Positions 1 through 6,279 of a stretch of 6,279 nucleotides of DNA are shown here, one piece after another (positions within the stretch are counted from its first letter, which is position 1; each line of letters begins with the position of its first letter). This DNA comes from Planctomycetota bacterium. GTDB lineage: Bacteria; Planctomycetota; Phycisphaerae; SM23-33. The stretch spans positions 1 to 6,279 of the forward strand of contig JAGHBS010000179.1 in assembly GCA_021160865.1 (NCBI GenBank), in the 5' to 3' direction. Position numbers and translations under genes: made by a program. The notes below the pieces were generated by a model that did no database searches, had not been told where the DNA came from, and saw nothing but the letters and a program-made list of their open reading frames with translations.

Positions 1-2572
1 GGTAGGAATTTTTGGATTTGATTCCGCCATTTTTGTTTCGCCAATCTGCTCCGATTAATATTAAGTAGTCTTTATGTCTGGTGAAGGCGACGTACATTTT
101 GCGTATATCTTCTTCTTCCAACTCCTCCTTTTCTGCAATGTGTGCCAGTTTATGACTAATGGGTATATTTTCGTCTTGCTCAAACTGTTTTTGTAGCGAA
201 AGTGTAATTCCCCAATCGTGGCGAGTCAGGATATTTTCATGTTGAAAACCTACCACTGTATTGATCTCAGGTACAATCACAATGGGAAATTCCAGCCCCT
301 TTGCTTTGTGAATTGTCATAATACGGACGACATTGTCCTCTGCCCCTACGATATCTGCCTGTTCATATCGACTTTGATCGAGGATAAGTTCGCTATATTG
401 GCGAACGAAGTCGGCAAGTGTTGCATTGCTCGTCTGATGCCAGGAACGGGCAACTGCAACGAGTTGTCTAATATTCCCGAGCCGGCGTTTCCCACCCGGT
501 TGAATAAGCAGGACTGCAGGATAACCAGTATGAGTGAGAATTTCCTCGATAAGTGCGGCAGGACCAATTCCATCTTTTATATTATGAAGCCGTTGAAGTA
601 AGCGATGAGCAAAGCAAAGTTGATCATATTCCGATGGACTTATCCGTTCGGTAAGGGCTTTATTTATTAGGTGTGGGAAGTATGGCGGTTTGAACAGAGA
701 TGCAATATGCAGCAGCACATTATCATTAAGCCCAAATACTTCGCTCCTGAGCAATCCAAATAATGCAACATCGTCATAGGGATTATCTATCACTCGTAAT
801 GCATTGAGCATATCGTATATTTCTTGCTGTTGGAAAAATCCTACTCCACCGACGACATAGTAAGGAATGTCTTTTTGTTGAAGTGCATATTCATAATGGG
901 GCAATTTTGTCGCTCTTGCAAAGAGAATTGCAAAGTCGCTGAATTTTGCTGCTCTCCATTGTTGCATTTCATTATCAAAGACAATTTCTTCTTTTGCCTC
1001 TACGATTTCAGCAATTCTACTTGCCAATAGTTCTGCCTGTAGTTCAACAATGTCCTCGGCATTTGCATTATCAGGAGTATCAGCAAGTAGAATCTCAACA
1101 CTTGGTTTTTGGGGTACCTCCTTCCTGGCTGATGTAATGTTTTCGTAGTTATCCATTAGCTTAGAAAAGAGATGATTAATAAAACTTACCCCTGCTCGAT
1201 GCATACGGAATGTTGTACGAAGAGGCACTCGTTTAAGGTTAAATCGCCTGCAAGTTTCAAGAAACTTCTCTACTACCACACCACGGAAGTGATAGATACT
1301 TTGCTTAGTATCGCCAATAAGAATTATCGTATTTTGGGGCTTGGTACTTTCACTGGATATCAGCTGTGAGAGCATATCAAGTTGGTAGGGATCAACATCC
1401 TGGCATTCATCGATAAGTAATTGTTTTATTCTGTTCTGCAATAAAGAGCGAGTATCATCGTTATTTTGTAGTAATTCAGCGGTAAGCATAATTAGGTCGT
1501 CAAAGTCAACTAAGCCTCTAACGCGCTTTTGCTCTTTGTATATCTCATTGGCAAGACAAGTAAGTTTGATAAGACTTGAGAGAATTTGTGCAGATTTTAC
1601 ATCAATATCATTATCCGCAATTGGCTGAAAATATATTTTCAGTTCTCGAAGTTCCTTTGTAATTTCACCGAGAATAGATCTATAATAATTAACTTGTTCT
1701 TTTCCACCCCATGCAGCAGTTCTGCCTGCATTACCAGGCATTTGTAACGAATCAATGTCATTTACAGTTGCATTGTAAGGTTGGCTAAGTATTCGAGTTA
1801 TAATTGCAATATTTTCGTTGCAACGTTGCCAGAGAAGGTCTGATATATCTTGACAGGGGGCATTCTGTATCTCCAGCAATTTTTTCTGAAAGTCTTTATC
1901 TTTTCTCAGAGATTCAATTTTGCTGTCGCGCATTTGCTCGCGGAGATTTTCCCACCGCATTAGAATCTTTTCAGGTATCGTGTAGTCTGCTTTATTCCAG
2001 AAATACCGTTTATCAAGCAGTTTTCTTATAATTCTAACAGCCCATCTCATATCGACTACGGTAAGGAGTTCAAGAGTATCATCTTGTTCAGCCTCGATTG
2101 ATTGAAGTATTGCTTGTTCAGCAGCCTCGGTTATTAACTGGCTTTTAAGCAGTTCGTCGGCGCAAACTGTAAAGTCAGGATCGAGGCCTATTTCAATGGC
2201 ATGCCTTTTCAGCAGGGTTGCGCAAAAACTGTGAATTGTTGAAATACTTGCAGCTGGTAATGAGGTTATCCATTCAGCGAATCGTCGTCGAGTTTGAATA
2301 TCATCGGGCTTGGTCATTTTTAGCATTTCAAGGAGGAGCAATCTGACTCGGCGGATCATTTCATCGGCTGCTTTATCCGTGAATGTAAGGGCTATGAGAT
2401 GTTCAAACGGATTTGTCTGCCCCTTGCCGTAATGCATAACGAGTTCGTTGAAGCGTCTTGCCAGAACCAGTGTTTTGCCGCAACCTGCCCCACTGGTCAG
2501 GACGGTATTTTCGCCGATTAATCCAACGGCAGCTTCATATTGTTCCTCAGTAAGTTTAGGTAGATTGCTCAT
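1..2572 (-). CDS. addA: AddA-type UvrD-family (SF1A) helicase subunit, 3' part cut by window edge
   Basis: The frame is open from the ATG at 2572 to the left edge, giving 857 residues with no stop or frameshift; base 1 belongs to the next codon. The product is the motor subunit that translocates 3' to 5' on DNA and partners AddB. Motifs in order: LTEEQ (Q motif, 7-11), SGAGCGKT (Walker A, 27-34), LTFTDKAADEM (Ia, 62-72), STIHSFCATLLK (111-122), IDECQD (motif II, D388/E389), GDTKQSIYHFRG (motif III, from G420), TTFRM (motif IV, R456), PYYVVGGVGFF (570-580), MTIHKAKGLEF (motif V, 752-762) and YVAFTRHKD (motif VI, R832). The HSFC segment followed by LDPDF and the GGVGFF segment are typical of AddA/RecB-like proteins rather than UvrD or PcrA. 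Family members run to about 1200 residues and end in a second PD-(D/E)XK nuclease, which here would lie outside the window. The start is preceded by a purine-rich site and lies inside the end of addB, which suggests translational coupling. A nuclease-less helicase cannot be excluded. Confidence 0.9.
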   Translation of the reverse strand, partial: MSNLPKLTEEQYEAAVGLIGENTVLTSGAGCGKTLVLARRFNELVMHYGKGQTNPFEHLIALTFTDKAADEMIRRVRLLLLEMLKMTKPDDIQTRRRFAEWITSLPAASISTIHSFCATLLKRHAIEIGLDPDFTVCADELLKSQLITEAAEQAILQSIEAEQDDTLELLTVVDMRWAVRIIRKLLDKRYFWNKADYTIPEKILMRWENLREQMRDSKIESLRKDKDFQKKLLEIQNAPCQDISDLLWQRCNENIAIITRILSQPYNATVNDIDSLQMPGNAGRTAAWGGKEQVNYYRSILGEITKELRELKIYFQPIADNDIDVKSAQILSSLIKLTCLANEIYKEQKRVRGLVDFDDLIMLTAELLQNNDDTRSLLQNRIKQLLIDECQDVDPYQLDMLSQLISSESTKPQNTIILIGDTKQSIYHFRGVVVEKFLETCRRFNLKRVPLRTTFRMHRAGVSFINHLFSKLMDNYENITSARKEVPQKPSVEILLADTPDNANAEDIVELQAELLASRIAEIVEAKEEIVFDNEMQQWRAAKFSDFAILFARATKLPHYEYALQQKDIPYYVVGGVGFFQQQEIYDMLNALRVIDNPYDDVALFGLLRSEVFGLNDNVLLHIASLFKPPYFPHLINKALTERISPSEYDQLCFAHRLLQRLHNIKDGIGPAALIEEILTHTGYPAVLLIQPGGKRRLGNIRQLVAVARSWHQTSNATLADFVRQYSELILDQSRYEQADIVGAEDNVVRIMTIHKAKGLEFPIVIVPEINTVVGFQHENILTRHDWGITLSLQKQFEQDENIPISHKLAHIAEKEELEEEDIRKMYVAFTRHKDYLILIGADWRNKNGGIKSKNSY

Positions 2573-5500
2573 CTTTCTTCTTCCATTTAGCACGGCGGGC
2601 AGAATACTGGCAAATTTGACGGTATGGACACCACTGCGGGCAATGTTCATCGGCAGGTAGTATGCGGAAATTTCCTTTGCGCATTTCCATTATGTACTTG
2701 CCGATTATGCTCATTATATTGCTGAGTATCTTCTTTCCATCTGTTTCTTCCTTTCCTTTTTTATTGTGCGGATATGGTGCAAGTTCTGGATAGACTATAA
2801 ATGGTCGTGTTTCATCTTTACGCAAACTATGATAAACGCCTCCGGCGCATGGAGAGTGAAATATTGCCTCAAGGGCGGCAATGTAAAGTGGTAGTTGTAA
2901 GTCACGGGCTTCAATTATATCTTTCTTGGAGGAGAGATTGCCCGTTTTATAATCTATCGCCAGTAAAGATGTTCTTCCATCAGCAGTGGTTATTTTATCA
3001 ATACGGTCTATTCTGCCTGCTAAAAGAATGGTGAGGCTATCGTCCTGATTAATTGGTGCAGTGATCTTGACTGGGTCAGATTGACTTTTCTCATCAACAT
3101 ATCCAGCCCGTTTGCCCGAGCCAAAGGCTAATTCAAAGTACAATGAGCCGATGGAGGATGTATCCTGTTGTTGCTGGGCGAGGGATTTTTGCGTTAGTAA
3201 ATAATGTTCCAGTAAGTTTTTCCAATATTCCGTTTGTGATTTCCACAATTGTGAGTGTGTTAGATTAAATGCGAGGCGATTTCTTTCGATTTCAACTGCT
3301 TTTGCAAGTTCGCTACGGATGACGTCGTCATCGATTTTATCAAGACGGAGGGGTTTGCCGAATTGCTTTACCAACGATTCCATAACCTCCCGAAGCACCT
3401 CGTGGCAGAATATTCCCCGCAGTTCCGGCTCCAGCAGCACCTCCGGCTCGCTCACAGCAGTAAGATGAAGGAGATACTTTGCGAAGAATGCCCAGGGGCA
3501 ATTGGCATAGCTATTCAATTCGCTGGCAGAGAATATCCAGTTATCAGGGATTTTTTCTGCGATACTTTTTCTAAGTTGAGCGTCGTCCAATTGTCCATCG
3601 AAGGCGTTCATGTCAGGGACATTCCATCTATTGTGCCATGCTGCAAGGCCGAAGCACGCTCGCTTGAGTGTTTCAGGGCGATTCTCGCAGGTCCATCGAA
3701 GTAATTGTTTCGACTTGTCAATATCCGCCTCTGTGAAGAGAGAATCCATCGTGGCTATGAACAATGTATCAGCCGTGGTAATCTGGTCTAATGGTGGAAT
3801 AAGCTGACTTGGTGAAATTCGTCGTTTGTTTATCTTTAGACCTTCCCGTCTGGCTGCTAATTCGAGGTCGTCGATAAATATGCTTGGAGCAGATATACCC
3901 TGTCCAGACCTTTCCGATGAAACACAGCTTACGGTAAGTTTCTTATCAGCCCGTGTGGCTGCTAAGTAGAACAATAGCATTTCCCGCCCCAGCAGGTCAC
4001 GACGGCGGTCAAGTCTGATGCCTTTATCCGCCCAGTTAGTCCGGTCGGTCTCCGTGATCAAGCACCGCTCAGCTTGGAGTTGCGGAAAGACCTTTTCGTT
4101 AACGCCAAGTAGAAAAACATGGTCAAATCGAAGCGACCTTGCATCAAGAGCATCAAGGACCTCAACCATAGCGGCAGTGTGAGCAGGAGTGTACGTCGCT
4201 ATTCTGCAGGCACGTTTTAGAATATCAGCAGGATTGTTCGACGGCGATGGCTTGAAGTGGGATAATTCATCCAGTAGTTTATCGAACGCCTCCAATGCCC
4301 GCAACTCGGACGAAAGGAGCATTTCGTCATCCTGGTTAAGAATCTTCTGGACGATGTTGAAATCATCAATTACCTGTCTGACCATTTCAATATACTTTTG
4401 CATATCGTTGTCGGCGGCGGAGAGTTTGCTGAGTTTGTTTATCATTGAATCAAGCAGATCGGCGGCTTTTTCGATTTCCTCAGGATTGGAAAGTATCGTG
4501 TTGAGGTTAAAATCTTCATACGCCTGTTCCGAAGCAATTTGGGCTTGTTGTTTCAGTGCAGTAAGTGCATTACGATATGTTTCTTTCCCACCAAGCACAT
4601 TTGCCGCTCCAATAGCAAATTGGGCTGTCATTACAGTGGAGAAATCGAACTGTGGGGCAATTGATTCTGGTACAAAATAGCTGTTTTTCAATACTGCCAA
4701 CATGTCGCGTGAGGCGTATTCATCGGGTAATGAGATTAGCCGGAGGATGTATCGAATGACGCCGCTTCTGTCGAGCGGGATGGCTCGTGACGCTACTGAG
4801 ATGCCAGCAGCGGAAAATATCCGCTCTATTGGGTCGGTGTAGGTTTGAAGTTCCCGTGCAATAATTCCAATGGATTTTGTGCCATTTATTAGAGCATCCT
4901 TAACTGCCTGGGCTACTGTGCTGACTTCGGTCTCGATATCGGGAGCCTCAATGAATGTTATGGAAAATTCATTATCATGCTGCATTATTTGGGTATTTTG
5001 AATGCCATCTTCTTTATCTTTCGGCAATGATGAAAGGTCAAATAGCGTGCTGAAAGGTCCATTTCTCTCTGGTTTTGTGGTGATGATGCAAGTATCGCGG
5101 ATTGTTTCTTCAATTCGTTTAAGTGTACGTTTTGTCCAGAACCATAGTCTTTCTCGATTATCGGTCGGGTCTAACGGTAGCGTTATGAGGGTCTTATCTA
5201 CTTTCTCCGATAGGTATTTGAGCATCTCCAGCTGCGTGGGGGTGAAGTCAGTAAACCCATCGACTACAATGGCTGATATATTTTCATAACCACTTGACGC
5301 AGAGGGATTATCGGCAAGGATGTCCCGTGCCAGCCACATCTTTCCTTCGGTGTCGGCTACGTTATTTTGATGCAGATAAGATTGGTATCGCTGGTAAATC
5401 TTTAGTAAGTCGACATTGCGGGCAGATGATTTATCAATCACGCTTTCAAGTAGTTCGGGCTCAATGGCAGCCCGCTTGAGTTCGGCAATAGCAGCGTCGA

Positions 5501-5906
5501 GGACGTTTGTCAGTCCGGCTGAGCCAACCAGCGAGGCAACAGCTTGTAATTGTCCTTCAGCATGGAGGTCAGCCACTATTTGCTCCAGTAATAACCAGCG
5601 TTGTACCTTGTTTAACATGGCAGGGCTTTGTCCTGCTGATGATAGGATGTTAGCTGCAAGGGCAGAGAAGGTAGTAATTGCCGGTGAGATGATACTGGCA
5701 GTGTCAGATCGTTGCAGTAATTTTTGGCGCATATAATTCACTGCCACAAGGTTCGGCACAATCATCAGGCAGCCTGCTTTACCAATAGGATCAAGCCGCT
5801 GATAGTATAATTCCATTGCTATCGAGGTTTTGCCCGACCTTGCAGGACCAATTAAAACGATCACTCTTTTGGGGCAGTCCATCAGGGATTTGAACAAGTC
5901 AACCAT
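2556..5906 (-). CDS. addB: AddB-type subunit of ATP-dependent helicase/nuclease (PD-(D/E)XK nuclease with Fe-S cluster)
   Basis: This is the complete 1116-residue nuclease subunit of an AddAB-type double-strand-break resection complex, close in length to B. subtilis AddB (about 1166). Seen in the sequence: a Walker A motif GPARSGKT at residues 20-27; a Walker-B-like VVDGFTDF around D216, with DG where active helicases have DE; the family-typical FDHVFLLGVNEKVFP around G601; and a motif-VI-like LAATRAD with R652. The C-terminal RecB-family nuclease shows H835, D967 (GRIDRID), D985 and K987 (IDYKTG), and Q1004/Y1008 (QLPLY). Iron-sulfur cysteines are C803 (NCPWAFF) and C1089, C1093 and C1099 near the end. 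Known of the family: one strand is cut by this nuclease, and AddB takes part in Chi recognition. The ATG at 5906 is chosen because it leaves 19 residues before Walker A. No clear Shine-Dalgarno precedes it. The gene overlaps addA by 17 bases, so the pair is probably co-transcribed. Assignment as an AddB-like protein is firm; orthology to the Firmicutes gene itself is less certain. Confidence 0.93.
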   Translation of the reverse strand: MVDLFKSLMDCPKRVIVLIGPARSGKTSIAMELYYQRLDPIGKAGCLMIVPNLVAVNYMRQKLLQRSDTASIISPAITTFSALAANILSSAGQSPAMLNKVQRWLLLEQIVADLHAEGQLQAVASLVGSAGLTNVLDAAIAELKRAAIEPELLESVIDKSSARNVDLLKIYQRYQSYLHQNNVADTEGKMWLARDILADNPSASSGYENISAIVVDGFTDFTPTQLEMLKYLSEKVDKTLITLPLDPTDNRERLWFWTKRTLKRIEETIRDTCIITTKPERNGPFSTLFDLSSLPKDKEDGIQNTQIMQHDNEFSITFIEAPDIETEVSTVAQAVKDALINGTKSIGIIARELQTYTDPIERIFSAAGISVASRAIPLDRSGVIRYILRLISLPDEYASRDMLAVLKNSYFVPESIAPQFDFSTVMTAQFAIGAANVLGGKETYRNALTALKQQAQIASEQAYEDFNLNTILSNPEEIEKAADLLDSMINKLSKLSAADNDMQKYIEMVRQVIDDFNIVQKILNQDDEMLLSSELRALEAFDKLLDELSHFKPSPSNNPADILKRACRIATYTPAHTAAMVEVLDALDARSLRFDHVFLLGVNEKVFPQLQAERCLITETDRTNWADKGIRLDRRRDLLGREMLLFYLAATRADKKLTVSCVSSERSGQGISAPSIFIDDLELAARREGLKINKRRISPSQLIPPLDQITTADTLFIATMDSLFTEADIDKSKQLLRWTCENRPETLKRACFGLAAWHNRWNVPDMNAFDGQLDDAQLRKSIAEKIPDNWIFSASELNSYANCPWAFFAKYLLHLTAVSEPEVLLEPELRGIFCHEVLREVMESLVKQFGKPLRLDKIDDDVIRSELAKAVEIERNRLAFNLTHSQLWKSQTEYWKNLLEHYLLTQKSLAQQQQDTSSIGSLYFELAFGSGKRAGYVDEKSQSDPVKITAPINQDDSLTILLAGRIDRIDKITTADGRTSLLAIDYKTGNLSSKKDIIEARDLQLPLYIAALEAIFHSPCAGGVYHSLRKDETRPFIVYPELAPYPHNKKGKEETDGKKILSNIMSIIGKYIMEMRKGNFRILPADEHCPQWCPYRQICQYSARRAKWKKKDEQST
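2573..2584 (-). promoter_or_regulatory. Probable ribosome binding site of addA inside the addB 3' end
   Basis: On the minus strand the 12 bases directly before the addA ATG read GGAAGAAGAAAG. This purine-rich stretch contains a GGAAG core that could pair with the anti-Shine-Dalgarno sequence. It also encodes the last lysine-rich residues of AddB, so purine richness alone is weak evidence. It supports the ATG at 2572 over an in-frame GTG at 2593, which would add seven residues and place the start further inside addB. Confidence 0.45.
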
Positions 5907-6015
5907 ATTTATCTTATTGTCTCATTATTCGTTTATTAGTACAAGTCGGATGCTCTGTTTGCGTGAATTGGCTGGACGATAAGGTAGTTATGCAATAGCA
6001 TCATTAGGTTTGTGC

Positions 6016-6030
6016 CGATAGAAATTATCG
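6016..6030. repeat. Short perfect inverted repeat upstream of the kinase-like gene
   Basis: CGATA and TATCG flank the five-base spacer GAAAT, giving a perfect 5+5 palindrome that does not extend outward. It lies 20 bases before the chosen GTG start, just ahead of the possible ribosome binding site. It could be a small operator or a weak hairpin in the leader, but a 5-base arm is short enough to arise by chance. Confidence 0.25.
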
Positions 6031-6034
6031 ATAC

Positions 6035-6040
6035 AGGGAG
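6035..6040 (+). promoter_or_regulatory. Possible ribosome binding site of the kinase-like gene
   Basis: AGGGAG lies 10 bases before the GTG at 6051 and is the best Shine-Dalgarno-like match near this start. A second candidate, GGAG at 6046-6049, would serve the in-frame TTG at 6060. The two pairings cannot be separated from the sequence alone. Confidence 0.4.
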
Positions 6041-6050
6041 ATCTTGGAGC

Positions 6051-6279
6051 GTGAATGAATTGACGGATGGTGTAAACAATTCAATTGAGACCTATCGTGC
6101 GCTTCGGGAGGCGTATCAGGCTACCAATGTCATCAGACCAATGAGGATTAATCGCTACGAGGCGGGGGATGAGTTGGTCTACAAGGTTATCGGGGTATGT
6201 CCAGCCAGTGAAGCTACCCTTAAATTGGTGGTTGAGCGGTTCGTTGGTGGAGGTTTTGCGGGGCAGGTTTATCGTGCAA
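6051..6279 (+). CDS. Protein-kinase-like protein, N-terminal fragment (cut by window edge)
   Basis: The frame stays open for 76 codons to the right edge, transcribed away from addB. I do not recognise the gene. What can be seen is a hydrophilic N-terminus of about 40 residues with YRALREAYQA, then strand-like segments ELVYKVIGV and TLKLVVERF leading into GGGFAGQVYRA at residues 66-76. That last segment fits the glycine-rich nucleotide-binding loop GxGxxGxV of protein kinases (G66, G68, G71, V73). The catalytic lysine, HRD and DFG motifs would lie beyond the edge, so kinase identity is an inference from one motif. No signal peptide or membrane segment is visible. The GTG at 6051 was chosen because AGGGAG lies 10 bases upstream. 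TTG at 6060 (GGAG 10 bases upstream) and GTG at 6012 are in-frame alternatives, and the frame is open back to a TAG at 5985. The divergent placement gives no evidence of a shared job with addBA. Confidence 0.6.
   Translation, partial: MNELTDGVNNSIETYRALREAYQATNVIRPMRINRYEAGDELVYKVIGVCPASEATLKLVVERFVGGGFAGQVYRA

Larger units (their letters stand above)
5907..6050. promoter_or_regulatory. Divergent intergenic region between addB and the kinase-like gene
   Basis: These 144 bases separate two divergently oriented starts, so promoters for both should lie here or just inside the genes. The addB-proximal 35 bases are AT-rich. Only weak sigma70-like pairs can be drawn. On the plus strand, TTGTCT and TACAAG are 17 bases apart (5918-5946). 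On the minus strand, TTGTAC and GACAAT, also 17 bases apart, use nearly the same bases. Each hexamer matches consensus at 3 to 4 of 6 positions, which is near chance, so neither is annotated as a promoter. The role is inferred from gene orientation, not from a recognised site. Confidence 0.45.

Noticed and set aside
218..601. A 127-codon plus-strand open frame opposite addA
   Set aside because: The opposite strand encodes AddA residues including motif V, and the plus-strand product has no recognisable domain.
4189..4680. A 163-codon plus-strand open frame opposite addB
   Set aside because: It lies wholly antisense to the firmly identified AddB coding region and its product is serine- and leucine-rich low-complexity sequence, as expected of a shadow frame.
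5416..5736. A 106-codon plus-strand open frame opposite the addB 5' part
   Set aside because: It is antisense to the conserved N-terminal region of AddB, with no family features and no convincing ribosome binding site.
5918..5946. Sigma70-like promoter pairs on both strands (TTGTCT/TACAAG and TTGTAC/GACAAT)
   Set aside because: Each hexamer matches only 3 to 4 of 6 consensus positions, and the two candidates are near mirror images of the same AT-rich bases, so they are not distinguishable from chance.
1..6279. A CRISPR array, transposon ends, tRNA/rRNA genes or a novel defence cassette
   Set aside because: No direct-repeat/spacer pattern, transposase, terminal inverted repeats or structural RNA was seen. 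The helicase-nuclease pair is explained by AddAB repair; the order and motifs do not suggest a separate defence system.

Overview
The window holds a two-gene, minus-strand operon for an AddAB-type (RexBA-type) helicase-nuclease. A third gene starts on the opposite strand at the right edge. The order on the minus strand is addB (complete, 5906 to 2556) followed by addA (2572 down through the left edge, cut by the window). The two reading frames overlap by 17 bases. Together they account for about 94% of the sequence.

AddB has an N-terminal Walker A motif, UvrD-like remnants in the middle and a C-terminal RecB-family nuclease domain laced by four cysteines of an iron-sulfur cluster. AddA is an SF1A (UvrD/PcrA/RecB-like) helicase. 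All its expected helicase motifs up to motif VI are present, but its C-terminal nuclease domain would lie beyond the left edge and cannot be seen. In characterised bacteria the two subunits form one complex. It binds double-strand DNA ends, unwinds and degrades them until it meets a Chi sequence, then produces the 3' single strand used by RecA.

Between addB and the right-hand gene lies a 144-base divergent intergenic stretch (5907-6050) that should carry the promoters for both directions. No strong sigma70-like promoter is obvious in it, and it contains a small perfect inverted repeat. The plus-strand gene begins near 6051 and is cut after 76 codons. Its last visible residues form a glycine-rich loop like that of protein kinases, but nothing more of it can be seen.

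The organism is a bacterium with moderately AT-leaning DNA. Neither protein looks closely like its Bacillus or alphaproteobacterial counterpart. A PVC/Planctomycetota-type or another uncultured lineage is a guess only. I found no RNA gene, insertion sequence, CRISPR array or long repeat. The window looks like ordinary chromosomal recombination-repair DNA, and I do not see convincing evidence of an undescribed system. The points worth checking are an unusual cysteine spacing in the AddB iron-sulfur motif and the unidentified kinase-like neighbour.
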